A DNA stretch of 64,000 nt, taken from contig NZ_CP160453.1 in the NCBI RefSeq assembly GCF_040744945.1, forward strand, positions 4,154,001-4,218,000. The letters are read 5' to 3'. Under the pieces are notes generated by a model. It saw nothing but the letters and a program-made list of their open reading frames with translations, was not told the origin of the DNA and searched no databases. The DNA is from Saccharothrix sp. HUAS TT1. GTDB taxonomy: Bacteria; Actinomycetota; Actinomycetes; Mycobacteriales; Pseudonocardiaceae. A program made the translations under genes and the position numbers. Below, piece by piece: positions 7,852 to 17,702 of the stretch (position 1 is its first letter; every line of letters begins with the position of its first letter).

Positions 7852-9003
7852 CTATGCCGAACCCCCGACACCCGTCCCGGTCGCCACCAGCACCGGGATG
7901 TGCTGCTCCTCGGCCGTCAGCGAGCCGTGGTGGCCGACGAACGCCGTCAGCCCCGGCTCGACCACCGAGCGCACCACCACCAGCGAACCCCTCGCCGCCA
8001 CGACCACGTCGCCGACGCGCGGCAGCACGTGGTCGGCCACCCGGGGCCCGAACCACCCCGCCGCCACCGCCTCCGCGCGCGACGCGACCCAAGCCCGGTC
8101 GCCCAACCGCCGCGACCACCGCTCCCGCACGCCCTCCGGGTCGGCCGTGTAGACGTGCCGGACCCGCGCCTCGCCGCCGAGCGCGCGCACCCCGTCGCGC
8201 AGCACGTCGTCGGTGTCGTAGTCGACCCGGTCGTCGGCCGCCACCATCCCGTGGTCGGCCGTCACCACCAGCGCGCCACCGGCGGGCAGCTCGTCGGCCA
8301 CCGCCGCCGCCAACCGGTCGACGAACCGCAGCTGCCACCGCCACGCCGCGCTGCCCGGTCCGTGCACGTGCCCGAGCGCGTCCAGGTCGGCGTGGTAGGC
8401 GTAGCAGAGCACCCGGTCGGCGGACCGCAACGCCTGCCCGACCCGCGTCACCAGGTCGCCGAACCCCAGCACGCCCTGGAACCGCCCACCGCGCAACGCC
8501 GCCCGCGTCAGCCCGCTGCCCCTCTGGTCGCGCGGCAGCACGAGCCGCACCGCCACCCCGGCGTCGGCCGCTGCCTCGAACGCCGTCCGCCGCGGCTGCA
8601 CCTGCTCCGGCACGAGCACGTCCCGCAGGTCCACGTGCTCCGGCGCCCCGTACCGCGACCAGCGCAGCGCGTTCAGCACCTCGTCGCCCTCGGCGAAGGA
8701 GTACCCGACCAGCCCGTGCTCACCGGTCGGCATCCCGGTGCCCAGCGCGGCCAGGCTGCTCGCCGTGGTCGACGGGAAACCGGCGGTGATCGGGGAGCCG
8801 GCCAGCGAGGCCAGGAACGGCGCGTCGGCCTCGTGCTCGCGCAACAACTGCCAGCCCAGCCCGTCGACCAGCAGCACGCACACCCGGGACGCGCCGCCGA
8901 TGCCGAGCACGTCGACCATCCCGGGCACGCCGAGCCCGGCGAGCAGCGACGGCACGACGTCGGCCAGCGATCCGCTCCCGTACCGGGGCACCAGCGGCTC
9001 CAT
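7852..9003 (-). CDS. Alkaline phosphatase / nucleotide pyrophosphatase family protein
   Basis: A 383-residue metal-dependent phosphodiesterase-like enzyme (type I phosphodiesterase/NPP superfamily). The first metal aspartate is in VCVLLVDGLGWQLL, the nucleophile threonine is in GFPSTTASSLAALGTG, and later metal ligands are in YHADLDALGHVHG and VVTADHGMV; the final histidine is in VGHHGSLT. No signal peptide is seen, so it probably acts in the cytoplasm or on membrane-associated substrates. ATG 9003 has TAGGGT eight nucleotides before it, which suggests leaderless transcription and supports this start over a longer frame. Substrate unknown. Confidence 0.85.
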   Translation of the reverse strand: MEPLVPRYGSGSLADVVPSLLAGLGVPGMVDVLGIGGASRVCVLLVDGLGWQLLREHEADAPFLASLAGSPITAGFPSTTASSLAALGTGMPTGEHGLVGYSFAEGDEVLNALRWSRYGAPEHVDLRDVLVPEQVQPRRTAFEAAADAGVAVRLVLPRDQRGSGLTRAALRGGRFQGVLGFGDLVTRVGQALRSADRVLCYAYHADLDALGHVHGPGSAAWRWQLRFVDRLAAAVADELPAGGALVVTADHGMVAADDRVDYDTDDVLRDGVRALGGEARVRHVYTADPEGVRERWSRRLGDRAWVASRAEAVAAGWFGPRVADHVLPRVGDVVVAARGSLVVVRSVVEPGLTAFVGHHGSLTAEEQHIPVLVATGTGVGGSA

Positions 9004-9258
9004 GACGGCAGACCCTAGCGCCGACGACGGTGCTCCGATGACCACCGAACGGATCGGTCGCCCCTGCGCGCGGGCGAGCGCGAGACGCCGCTCGATGCCG
9101 CCGTCCGCGCTGACCCTGCTCGGCTGGTCCGAGGCGTTCGAGGCGTGGCGGGCCGAGGTCGAGCGCGCCCGCCGCGTCGAGCGCGAGGCCGAGTCGCTGG
9201 ACGTCACGGGTACCAGGAGCGCCGGGGCGAGGGGATCGACGGCGTCGTGGACGCGTGA
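9004..9258. other. Intergenic region with possible unrecognised relic
   Basis: The 255 bp between two minus-strand genes contain no confident gene. On the plus strand one frame gives an acidic helical stretch (LGWSEAFEAWRAEVER, about 9120-9170), and a second frame gives HGYQERRGEGIDGVVDA ending in a stop at 9258, as if one small gene had been frameshifted. No family is recognised. Confidence 0.25.
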
Positions 9259-11592
9259 TCAGTCCTGGCGCGCCGGCCGCCGCACGAAGCGGCCGACCAG
9301 TTCCACCAGCCCGGCCGCGACCGCGCCGACCGCGACCCCCACCAGCAGCCGCTGCGGCGTCACGGACAGCAGGAACACGTCGCCCGCCAGCACCGGCACG
9401 GCCAGGACCACGGCCGCCGCGGCGGCCAGGCCGGCCAGCAGCGCCACCTTCCACCCGGTCAGCGGCCGGGACAGCAGGGACAGCGTCCACAGCGACGCGA
9501 CCAGCACCACCACCGTCGCCACGGTCTGCCCGGCCGCCCTCCCGCCGCCGGGGTCCAGCGAGCGGATCACCAGGTCGCCCGCGAACGCCGCCAGGCCGAT
9601 CACCACGCCGGTCGGCACGGCGAGCCGCAGCACGCGCCGCAGGAAGCCGGGCACGTAGCGGCGGCGGTTCGGGCCCAGGGCGAGCACGAAGCCGGGGATG
9701 CCGATCGTCAGCGCCGAGATCACGGTGAGCTGGATCGGCGCCAGCGGGTAGGCGACGCCGCTCACCAGCACGACCAGCGCCAGCACCAGCGAGTAGGCGT
9801 TCTTCACCAGGAACAGGTTCGCCGCCCGCTCGATGTTCGCGATCACCCGCCGGCCCTCGGCGACCACGTCCGGCAGGTGGGCGAACCGGCTGTCCAGCAG
9901 CACGAGCTGCGCCACCGCCCTGGTCGCCGCCGCGCCGTTGCCCATCGCCACCCCGATGTCGGCGTCCTTCAACGCCATCGCGTCGTTGACGCCGTCGCCG
10001 GTCATCGCCACCACGTGCCCGCGCCGCTGCAACGCGCCCACCATGGCCCGCTTCTGCTGCGGCGTGACCCTGCCGTACACGGCGGACCTCGCCAGCACGT
10101 CGGCCAGCTCGTCCGGGTCCTCCGGCAGCGTGCGCGCGTCCACCGCCTCGTCCGCCGACGAGATGCCGGGCACGCCGACCGCCACCGCCACCGCGCCGAC
10201 CGTGCGCGGGTTGTCACCGGAGATCACCCGCAGGGTGACACCCTCTTCGGTGAAGTACCGCAGCGCGTCGGCGGCGTCGTCACGAATCCGCTCGGCCAGC
10301 ACGACCAGCGCCCGCCCGGTGAGGTCGGCCGGCAGCGAGGTGCCCTCCGCCGCCGACGGGGCCGAGGCGAGCACCAGCACCCGCTTGCCCCGCGCGGCGA
10401 TGTCGGCGGCGCGGTCGGTCAGCGCGCCGCCCTCGGGGAACACCACCTCAGGCGCGCCGAGCACCCACGTGCCGTGCCCGTCGGTGTCCGCGGAGGACCA
10501 CTTGCGCGCCGACGAGAACGGCACGCCACCGGTGCGCCGCCACGTGCCCGCGTCGAACGTCCCGGCCAGCGCCGCCGAGGTCGCGTTCGCGTCCGGCGCG
10601 GACGCCAGCAGCGCCAGCGCCTCGCGCACCTCGTCCCGCGGCCCGTCCACCACCAGCGAGTCGAACACGATGTCGCCGTCCGTGAGCGTGCCCGTCTTGT
10701 CCAGGCACACGACGTCGACCCGGGCCAGCACCTCCACCGCGGGCAGCTCCTGCACCAGCGTCCGCTTCCGCGCCAGCGCCACCGCCGCCACCATGAACGC
10801 CAGGCTGGTCAGCAGCACGAGCCCTTCCGGCACCATGCCGACCAGCGCCGCCACCGCGCCGGTCATCGCCTCCTGCCAGTCGTCGGTGTCCGGGCTGCGC
10901 AGCTGGCCCCACAGCAGCAGCGGGCCGACCACCAGCATCATCAGCGAGATCCACCGCAGCAGCTCGTTCGTGCCGCCGACGAGTTCCGAGCGCACCGCGG
11001 TGAACCGGCGCGCCTCGGCGGTGAGCCGGGTGGCGTAGGCGTCCTCGCCGACCGCGGTCGCCCGGAACCGGCCGGACCCGGCCACCACGATCGACCCGGA
11101 CCGCACCTCGTCGCCCACCGCCCGGTGCACCGGGTCGGACTCGCCGGTCAGCAGCGACTCGTCCACCTCCAGCCCGTCCGACCCGGTGACCACGCCGTCC
11201 GCCACGACCTGGTCGCCGGTGCGCAGCCCGATCAGGTCGTCGGCCACCACGTCGCCGACGTCGATCTCGGACGTCACGCCGTCGCGCGTCACCCTGGCGC
11301 GGGGCGCGTTGAGCACGGCGAGCCGGTCGAGGGTGCGCTTGGCCCGCAGCTCCTGGAGCACGCCGATCGCCGTGTTCGCCACCACGACCAGCCCGAACAG
11401 GCCGTTCTGCCAGCGCCCGGTGGCGAGCACGACCACGAACAACGCGGTCAGCAGCCCGTTGAACGGGGTGAGGACGTTCGCCCGGACGATCTGCCCGACG
11501 CCCCTGCTGGTGCGCGAGCCGACGGCGTTGGTCCGGCCGTCCGCGACGCGCTCCGCCACCTCGGCGGCAGTCAGCCCCAACGCCCGCTCCAC
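9259..11592 (-). CDS. CtpE-like cation-transporting P-type ATPase
   Basis: A 777-residue P-type ATPase. It shows the actuator loop LLTGESDP (TGES 149-152), the membrane motif MVPEGL (PEGL 255-258), the phosphorylation site [10 protein letters not shown] with Asp298, the [18 protein letters not shown] hinge, and several C-terminal hydrophobic helices. The [12 protein letters not shown] segment and the overall size match mycobacterial CtpE, known as a calcium transporter; heavy-metal CPx and N-terminal metal-binding motifs are absent. Calcium as the ion is therefore a family-based inference. The start is the GTG at 11592, which keeps the short gap to the divergent phosphoketolase gene; a nearby alternative cannot be excluded. 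Confidence 0.88.
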   Translation of the reverse strand: MERALGLTAAEVAERVADGRTNAVGSRTSRGVGQIVRANVLTPFNGLLTALFVVVLATGRWQNGLFGLVVVANTAIGVLQELRAKRTLDRLAVLNAPRARVTRDGVTSEIDVGDVVADDLIGLRTGDQVVADGVVTGSDGLEVDESLLTGESDPVHRAVGDEVRSGSIVVAGSGRFRATAVGEDAYATRLTAEARRFTAVRSELVGGTNELLRWISLMMLVVGPLLLWGQLRSPDTDDWQEAMTGAVAALVGMVPEGLVLLTSLAFMVAAVALARKRTLVQELPAVEVLARVDVVCLDKTGTLTDGDIVFDSLVVDGPRDEVREALALLASAPDANATSAALAGTFDAGTWRRTGGVPFSSARKWSSADTDGHGTWVLGAPEVVFPEGGALTDRAADIAARGKRVLVLASAPSAAEGTSLPADLTGRALVVLAERIRDDAADALRYFTEEGVTLRVISGDNPRTVGAVAVAVGVPGISSADEAVDARTLPEDPDELADVLARSAVYGRVTPQQKRAMVGALQRRGHVVAMTGDGVNDAMALKDADIGVAMGNGAAATRAVAQLVLLDSRFAHLPDVVAEGRRVIANIERAANLFLVKNAYSLVLALVVLVSGVAYPLAPIQLTVISALTIGIPGFVLALGPNRRRYVPGFLRRVLRLAVPTGVVIGLAAFAGDLVIRSLDPGGGRAAGQTVATVVVLVASLWTLSLLSRPLTGWKVALLAGLAAAAAVVLAVPVLAGDVFLLSVTPQRLLVGVAVGAVAAGLVELVGRFVRRPARQD

Positions 11593-11685
11593 GCCACCAT
11601 GGTCACCCGCGCCCGCCGTTCCCGCCCGCCCACCCGCGCGGCATTCGAGTTTCGGGTCCGGGTGATCGCGACTAGCGTCGGGCCC

Positions 11686-14019
11686 ATGCCGTCGACCGGG
11701 CAGCACGCCGACGAACTGGACCTGCTGGACGCCTACTGGCGCGCGGCCAACTACCTGTCCGTCGGGCAGATCTACCTGCTCGACAACCCGCTGCTGCGCG
11801 AGCCGCTGCGCCCCGAGCACGTCAAGCCCCGCCTGCTCGGCCACTGGGGCACCACGCCGGGCCTCAACCTGCTCTACGCGCACATGAACCGCGTGATCCG
11901 GCAGCGCGACCTGAACGCCCTCTACGTGGCCGGTCCGGGCCACGGCGGTCCCGGCCTCGTCGCGAACGCCTACCTGGAGGGCACCTACAGCGAGGTCTAC
12001 TCCGGCGTCGGCGAGGACGTGGACGGCCTGCGCGCGCTGTTCCGGCAGTTCTCCTTCCCCGGCGGCATCCCGAGCCACGTCGCGCCGGAGACGCCCGGCT
12101 CCCTCCACGAGGGCGGCGAACTGGGCTACGCCCTGCTGCACGCGTACGGCGCGGTGTTCGACAACCCCGACCTGCTGGCGCTGTGCGTGGTCGGCGACGG
12201 CGAGGCGGAGACCGGGCCGCTGGCCGCGAGCTGGCACTCGAACAAGTTCCTCGACCCGGCGCGGGACGGCGTCGTGCTGCCCGTGCTGCACCTCAACGGC
12301 TACAAGATCGCCAACCCGACCGTGCTGGCGCGCATCCCGGACGACGAGCTGGCGTCCCTGCTGCGCGGCTACGGGCACACGCCGCACTTCGTGGTCGGCG
12401 ACGAGCCGGCGGCGGTGCACGAACAGCTCGCCTCCACCCTGGACCGGGTGCTGGACGACATCGCCGAGATGAAGCTGTCGAAGCACCGCCCGCCGTGGCC
12501 CGCGATCGTGCTGCGCACCCCGAAGGGCTGGACCGGGCCGCGCGAGGTGGACGGCAAGCGGGTCGAGGGCACGTTCCGCGCGCACCAGGTGCCGCTGTCG
12601 GCCACCCGCACCGACGCCGGGCACCGCGCCCGGCTGGAGGAGTGGCTGCGGAGCTACCGGCCCGAGGAGCTGTTCGACGCCGCCGGCAGGCTCGTGCCCG
12701 AGCTGCGGGCCCTGGCGCCGGCCGGCGACCGGCGGATGAGCGCCAACCCGCACACCAACGGCGGCCGGCTGCTGCGCGACCTGCGGATGCCCGACTTCCG
12801 CGACCACGCGGTCACCGTGACGCGGCCCGCCGTCGAGAGCAGCGAGGCGACGAAGGTGCTCGGCGGGTTCCTGCGCGAGGTGACCCGCCGCAACCCGGAC
12901 AACTTCCTGGTGATGGGACCGGACGAGGTCGCGTCCAACCGGCTGTCGGAGCTGTTCGACGTCACCGGCCGCAAGTGGGAGGCGGGGACCGAGCCCGGCG
13001 ACGAGCACCTGGCGCCCGACGGCCGGGTGCTGGAGGTGCTGTCCGAGCACATGTGCCAGGGCTGGCTGGAGGGCTACCTGCTCACCGGCAGGCACGGCCT
13101 GTTCACCAGCTACGAGGCGTTCATCCACATCGTCGACTCGATGCTCAACCAGCACGCGAAGTGGCTCAAGACGACCCGGGCCATCCCCTGGCGCGCGCCG
13201 CTGGCGTCGCTGAACTACCTGCTGTCGTCGCACGTGTGGCGGCAGGACCACAACGGCTTCAGCCACCAGGACCCCGGCTTCCTGGACCACGTGGTGAACA
13301 AGAAGGCCGAGATCGTCCGGGTCTACCTGCCGCCGGACGCGAACACGCTGCTGTCGGTGGCCGACCACTGCCTGCGCAGCAGGCACTACGTCAACGTGGT
13401 CGTGGCGGGCAAGCAGCCCGCGCTGACCTACCTGGACATGCCCGACGCGATCGCGCACTGCGCGCGCGGCCTGGGCATCTGGGACTGGGCGGGCACCACC
13501 GAGGGCGAGCCGGACGTGGTGCTGGCCTGCGCGGGCGACATCCCGACGCTGGAGACGCTGGCGGCGGCGAAGCTGCTGCGCGAGCACCTGCCCGGGCTGG
13601 GCGTGCGGGTGGTCAACGTGGTGGACCTGATGCGGCTGCAACCGGAGACCGAGCACCCGCACGGGCTGTCCGACCGCGACTTCGACGCCCTGTTCACCAC
13701 CGACAAGCCGGTGATCTTCGCCTTCCACGGCTACCCGTGGCTGATCCACCGCCTCACCTACCGCCGCACCAACCACGTCAACCTGCACGTGCGCGGCTAC
13801 AAGGAGGAGGGCACCACCACCACGCCGTTCGACATGGTGATGCTGAACGACCTGGACCGGTTCCACCTGGTCATGGACGTGATCGACCGGGTGCCGTCGC
13901 TGGGCGGCGCGGCGGCGTCGCTGCGCCAGCGGATGGCGGACGAGAGGCTGGCCGCCCGGCAGCACACCCGCGAGCACGGCGAGGACGACCCGGCCATCTC
14001 CGGCTGGACCTGGAGCTGA
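11686..14019 (+). CDS. xfp: Phosphoketolase (xylulose-5-phosphate/fructose-6-phosphate)
   Basis: A 777-residue thiamine-diphosphate enzyme that cleaves xylulose 5-phosphate or fructose 6-phosphate with phosphate to give acetyl phosphate. Family signatures are visible: [10 protein letters not shown] near residue 60, GPGHGGPG, the [15 protein letters not shown] segment, [11 protein letters not shown] of the ThDP-binding fold, and HQDPGF with KKAE in the second half. Length is typical. The start ATG has TAGCGT seven nucleotides upstream and no ribosome-binding site, suggesting leaderless transcription. Acetate kinase follows after 1 bp, so the acetyl phosphate can directly yield ATP and acetate. 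Whether xylulose or fructose phosphate is preferred cannot be read from sequence. Confidence 0.95.
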   Translation: MPSTGQHADELDLLDAYWRAANYLSVGQIYLLDNPLLREPLRPEHVKPRLLGHWGTTPGLNLLYAHMNRVIRQRDLNALYVAGPGHGGPGLVANAYLEGTYSEVYSGVGEDVDGLRALFRQFSFPGGIPSHVAPETPGSLHEGGELGYALLHAYGAVFDNPDLLALCVVGDGEAETGPLAASWHSNKFLDPARDGVVLPVLHLNGYKIANPTVLARIPDDELASLLRGYGHTPHFVVGDEPAAVHEQLASTLDRVLDDIAEMKLSKHRPPWPAIVLRTPKGWTGPREVDGKRVEGTFRAHQVPLSATRTDAGHRARLEEWLRSYRPEELFDAAGRLVPELRALAPAGDRRMSANPHTNGGRLLRDLRMPDFRDHAVTVTRPAVESSEATKVLGGFLREVTRRNPDNFLVMGPDEVASNRLSELFDVTGRKWEAGTEPGDEHLAPDGRVLEVLSEHMCQGWLEGYLLTGRHGLFTSYEAFIHIVDSMLNQHAKWLKTTRAIPWRAPLASLNYLLSSHVWRQDHNGFSHQDPGFLDHVVNKKAEIVRVYLPPDANTLLSVADHCLRSRHYVNVVVAGKQPALTYLDMPDAIAHCARGLGIWDWAGTTEGEPDVVLACAGDIPTLETLAAAKLLREHLPGLGVRVVNVVDLMRLQPETEHPHGLSDRDFDALFTTDKPVIFAFHGYPWLIHRLTYRRTNHVNLHVRGYKEEGTTTTPFDMVMLNDLDRFHLVMDVIDRVPSLGGAAASLRQRMADERLAARQHTREHGEDDPAISGWTWS

Positions 14020-14020
14020 C

Positions 14021-15097
14021 GTGCGGGTCCTGGTGGTGAACGCGGGCTCGTCCAGCCTGAAGCTGCGCCTGCTGGCGGCCGACGACGGGGTGGAGCGCAC
14101 GGCCGACGTCGAACCGGACCCGGCCCGGCTCGGCGAGGTGCTGGCGGACTGGCCGGAGCCGGACGCCGTCGGCCACCGGGTGGTGCACGGCGGCGCCCGG
14201 TTCCGCGACCCGGTCGTCGTCGACGACCTGGTGCGGCAGGCGCTGGTCGACCTGACGTCGCTCGCGCCGCTGCACCAGCCGAAGTCGCTGGCCGGGCTGG
14301 ACGCGGTGCGCGAGCTGCTGCCGCACGTGCCCGCCGTGGCGTGCTTCGACACCGCGTTCCACACCACGATCCCGCCCGCGGCGGCCACTTACGCCGTGCC
14401 GAAGCGGTGGCGCGACCGGTACGCCATCCGCCGCTACGGCTTCCACGGCCTGTCGCACGCCTACTGCGCGCGCCGGGTGGCCGAACTGGTGTCGCCCGGC
14501 CTGAAGCTGGTGACCTGCCACCTGGGCGCGGGCGCGTCGCTGACCGCCGTCGCCGACGGCCGCAGCGTCGACACCACCATGGGCTTCACCCCGCTGGAGG
14601 GCCTGGTGATGGCGACCAGGTCCGGCAGCGTCGACCCGGGCCTGCTGCTGTGGCTGGAGGAGCACGAGGGCCTGTCGCCGCACGAGGTCGCCACCGCGTT
14701 GGAGGAGGAGTCCGGGCTCACCGCCCTGGCCGGGACCGGCGACCTGCGGGAGATCGACGCGGCGGCGGCCGGCGGCGACCCGGACGCGGTGCTGGCGCTG
14801 GACGTCTACGTCCACCGGCTGGTCGCCGGGGTCGCCGCGATGGCCGCCGCGCTGGGCGGCCTGGACGCCCTGGCGTTCACCGGCGGCGTCGGCGAGAAGT
14901 CGGTCACCGTGCGCCGCCGGGCCGCCGAGCGGCTGGCGTTCCTCGGCGTCGCCGTCGACCCGGACCGCGACGAGCGGGCGGACGGCGACACCGACGTCTC
15001 CGCACCGGGCGCGCGGGTCCGGACCCTCGTCGTCACCGCGCGCGAGGACCTGGAGATCGCCCGCGGGACGCGAGCGGCGCTGGCGAGTCGGCAATAG
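14021..15097 (+). CDS. ackA: Acetate kinase
   Basis: A 358-residue ASKHA-fold kinase converting acetyl phosphate and ADP to acetate and ATP. The N-terminal phosphate loop VVNAGSSSLKL, the CFDTAFH segment, RRYGFHGLSH with the catalytic region, CHLGAGASL and the TMGFTPLEGLVMATRSG motif are all present, and the C-terminal FTGGVGE loop completes the nucleotide site. It starts with GTG one base after the phosphoketolase stop, so translation is probably coupled. No phosphate acetyltransferase gene is next to it. It is slightly shorter than the Escherichia coli enzyme, as is usual in actinobacteria. Confidence 0.95.
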   Translation: MRVLVVNAGSSSLKLRLLAADDGVERTADVEPDPARLGEVLADWPEPDAVGHRVVHGGARFRDPVVVDDLVRQALVDLTSLAPLHQPKSLAGLDAVRELLPHVPAVACFDTAFHTTIPPAAATYAVPKRWRDRYAIRRYGFHGLSHAYCARRVAELVSPGLKLVTCHLGAGASLTAVADGRSVDTTMGFTPLEGLVMATRSGSVDPGLLLWLEEHEGLSPHEVATALEEESGLTALAGTGDLREIDAAAAGGDPDAVLALDVYVHRLVAGVAAMAAALGGLDALAFTGGVGEKSVTVRRRAAERLAFLGVAVDPDRDERADGDTDVSAPGARVRTLVVTAREDLEIARGTRAALASRQ

Positions 15098-15184
15098 TGC
15101 GGTTCTCCCATCCCCTTTGGGCGGATTGACGGGCCCGCCGAGGCCGGTGTTACCTGACTCATCGCGTCATGCGAAGGGGTGGGG

Positions 15185-16735
15185 ATGACCGAGCCCGGGA
15201 GGCGCTGGAGCCTCCGCTTTCGCGTTGTGCTGATCGTGCTCATGCTGGCCGTCGGCATCGCCGTGACCATGGTGTCCACCATCCTGGTCGCGGAGGTGGA
15301 CCGGTCTTCGAGCCCGGGGTCCGTCACGCGCTGGGTGCTCAGCGCGGTGCTGGCGCTGTTCTCCGGGATCTACGTCAACCTGGTGCTGGCGGCGATCGTC
15401 CGGGTGTGGCGGCGGCCGGAGGCGCCGGACACCACGGTGAACGCCGTGATCGACACCGCCCGCCGGTGGCTGCGCAAGAAGCGGAGGTGGGCCGCGATCG
15501 TGCTGACGATCGCCGCGATCGTGGCGACCGGTGTGGCCCTGCGGCCCGCGCCGCCGCCCGACCTCGGGTTGGAGGAGGGCGGGCTGGTGATCATGACGGC
15601 GCAGGACGAGAGCACGGACGACCCGCGCACAGCGCTCGTCAACCAGTGGAACGAGGCGTACCCCGACCACCGGGCCACCGTCAAGTACGTGGCCGGCGAG
15701 CCCGACCAGCAGAACGCGGCGATGGTGAACGACGCGAAGCCGGACGGGGCGCACGAGGCCGACGTCTACGTGCTCGACATCGTGTGGATGGAGCAGTTCG
15801 TGAAACGCGGGTACGTCCAGGAGTTGGACGGGTCGCGACCGGTCGACCGGGACGACTTCGTGGACAAGGTGCTGGACACCTGCACCGACGACGAGCAGAG
15901 GCTGTGGGCGCTGCCGTTCAACACCGACGTCGGGATGCTGTACCACCGCGGCGACGTGGAGAAGCCGACGTCCTGGGCCGATTACTTCGGCCCGGCCGCC
16001 GCCGCCCTGGCGCAGGCCGACGGGACGCCCGGGGTGGAAGCGGCGAACGCGGCGCAGTTGGCCGACGAGGAAATCCTCACGGTCACCGCGCTGGAGGCCA
16101 TGTGGGCCGCCGGTGGTGAGGCGTTCAGCGCGAAGGGGACCGTCACGCAGAACGAGGACAAGACCGCCGTGCAACTCGACTCCGCCGACCGGTCGGGCAT
16201 CGACCTCCTGGTCGCCGCCTCCCACGACTCGGACATCGTGCTGACCGAGGAGGCCAGGTCGACCACGGACAACAGCGCGGTGACGATGTTCGCCGAAGGG
16301 CGGACGATGTTCCTGCGCAACTGGCCGGTCGCCTACGACAACCTGGTCGACAAGGCCGAGTTCAAGGTCGAGGTCGCCGAGCCGCCGTCGGCGAGCGTGC
16401 TGGGTGGTCAGAACCTCGCGGTCTCGGCGACCACGGACAAGCCTCGGGCCGCACGGGCGTTGATCGAGTTCCTGACCAGCTCACCCAGCCAGCTCATCCT
16501 GGCCGAGATGGGCGGGTTCGCGCCGACCAGGGAATCCGCGTACGAGGACACCGGGCGCGCTGAACTCGGGCAAGTGCGCACCGCCCTGAACAAGGCACGC
16601 CTGCGTCCGGTCACCGAGCACTACGTGGAGTTCAGCCGGGTGTTCCGCGAGGGCATCGCGCACGCGCTCGACGACCCGAACGGCCAGCTGAAAGCCGGCT
16701 TCCTGGAAGAGTTGGCGAAGATCCTGAACCGGTGA
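15185..16735 (+). CDS. Membrane-anchored extracellular solute-binding protein
   Basis: A 516-residue protein. The first 120 residues contain three hydrophobic segments (about 13-35, 50-72 and 101-117), separated by a basic loop, and place the rest outside the cell. From about residue 130 the sequence is an ABC-type sugar-binding domain (family 1 solute-binding): LVIMTAQDES, ADVYVLDIVWMEQFVKRGYV, LPFNTDVGMLYHR and AVTMFAEGRTMFLRNWP are typical. Normal binding proteins are lipoproteins with one signal peptide; this one is polytopic and no permease or ATPase gene is nearby, so a sensory or scavenging role is as likely as transport. ATG 15185 follows GAAGGGGTGGGG. It converges on an uncharacterised membrane protein. 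Confidence 0.8.
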   Translation: MTEPGRRWSLRFRVVLIVLMLAVGIAVTMVSTILVAEVDRSSSPGSVTRWVLSAVLALFSGIYVNLVLAAIVRVWRRPEAPDTTVNAVIDTARRWLRKKRRWAAIVLTIAAIVATGVALRPAPPPDLGLEEGGLVIMTAQDESTDDPRTALVNQWNEAYPDHRATVKYVAGEPDQQNAAMVNDAKPDGAHEADVYVLDIVWMEQFVKRGYVQELDGSRPVDRDDFVDKVLDTCTDDEQRLWALPFNTDVGMLYHRGDVEKPTSWADYFGPAAAALAQADGTPGVEAANAAQLADEEILTVTALEAMWAAGGEAFSAKGTVTQNEDKTAVQLDSADRSGIDLLVAASHDSDIVLTEEARSTTDNSAVTMFAEGRTMFLRNWPVAYDNLVDKAEFKVEVAEPPSASVLGGQNLAVSATTDKPRAARALIEFLTSSPSQLILAEMGGFAPTRESAYEDTGRAELGQVRTALNKARLRPVTEHYVEFSRVFREGIAHALDDPNGQLKAGFLEELAKILNR

Positions 16736-16750
16736 GCGCGCCTGGCCGGC

Positions 16751-17410
16751 TCAGTCGGTGATCGGCTTCCCGTTGCCGACGAACGGGTTGCGGCGGAAGC
16801 AGGACCACGCGTAGCAGAGCAGCACGAGGAACACGCCCGCGCCGCCGAACACCAGCACGCGCAGCCCCGCCGGCTGCGGCGACAGCAGGCTCAGCGCCAC
16901 CGACAGCGCCGTGCCGCCCAGGCCGGTGCCGCACAGCAGCCCGGTGGCCAGGTGGTAGGCCGGGCGGGAGTGCAGGTTCACCCGCCACCGGTTGCGCCCG
17001 CGCACCCAGCTCTCCCAGTGCAGCACGGCCGACGCGGGCAGCGCCGACCCGGCGGGCACGTCCACCGCGGGCCGCAGCAGCGCGTTCACCTTCTGCTCCA
17101 GCTCCCACAGGAACCAGCGAGCCCGGCCGAGCCGCTGCACCTCGCCGAACCAGACGAACCACACGAACACCAGCAGCACCGGCGACAGGCTCAGGATGCC
17201 GGTCCGCACCGCCACGTTCGACCACGACGCCAGCAGCCCCGAGTAGATCACCGCGATCGCGGCCAACCCGTACGTCATCACGGTCTGCTGGGTGGACACC
17301 GCCGCCACCAGCTCGGCCCGGATGGCGTTGTACTCGCCGAGCAGGAACGCCAGCCGCGCCTGCGCCTCGTCCACGAACGGCTCCGGACGACGTGACCTCC
17401 ACAGCCCCAC
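16751..17410 (-). CDS. Uncharacterised four-helix membrane protein
   Basis: A 219-residue protein with an amphipathic N-terminus (LAFLLGEYNAIRAELVAAV), then hydrophobic segments near residues 48-65, 71-90, 155-180 and 185-205, and a short basic tail ending in NGKPITD. The EYNAIRAE start followed by paired membrane helices resembles small actinobacterial membrane proteins of unknown function, some of which accompany effector systems, but no family is firmly recognised. GTG 17410 is chosen because GAGGAGGGG stands just upstream. It ends 15 bp from the convergent solute-binding protein gene, and the pairing of these two may be meaningful. Confidence 0.6.
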   Translation of the reverse strand: MGLWRSRRPEPFVDEAQARLAFLLGEYNAIRAELVAAVSTQQTVMTYGLAAIAVIYSGLLASWSNVAVRTGILSLSPVLLVFVWFVWFGEVQRLGRARWFLWELEQKVNALLRPAVDVPAGSALPASAVLHWESWVRGRNRWRVNLHSRPAYHLATGLLCGTGLGGTALSVALSLLSPQPAGLRVLVFGGAGVFLVLLCYAWSCFRRNPFVGNGKPITD

Positions 17411-17605
17411 GACCCCTCCTCGGTGCTCGGGCGACGGTGTCGGCGGCGGTCGACCGGGGCCGGGCCGCGCGGACCGGGCCCAGCGTCCCGCACCGCTCGC
17501 GCCGCCGTCCCGCTTTCCGGAGTCGTCACCGCGACGGAGCAGCGAGCACTGCGGTCGAGAAGTCGCGGTCGGCATTCCGGATTGAGGAAATAGGCACGCG
17601 GAAAT

Positions 17606-17649
17606 GGCCCCGCAAGCCGTCCCGAGGTGGTGGGACGGCTCGCGGGGCC
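17606..17649. terminator. Strong hairpin terminator
   Basis: A stem of 18 nt with one mismatch (17606-17623 paired with 17632-17649) around an 8-nt loop. It lies 54 bp beyond the stop of the minus-strand secreted protein gene at 17703; on the plus side a CTTTTTG run follows. It should end transcription of that gene. Confidence 0.8.
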
Positions 17650-17702
17650 AAGGGCTCCGCTCTTTTTGTGAATCAGGTGCCCGAAGTGCGGTCGACTACC
17701 AC

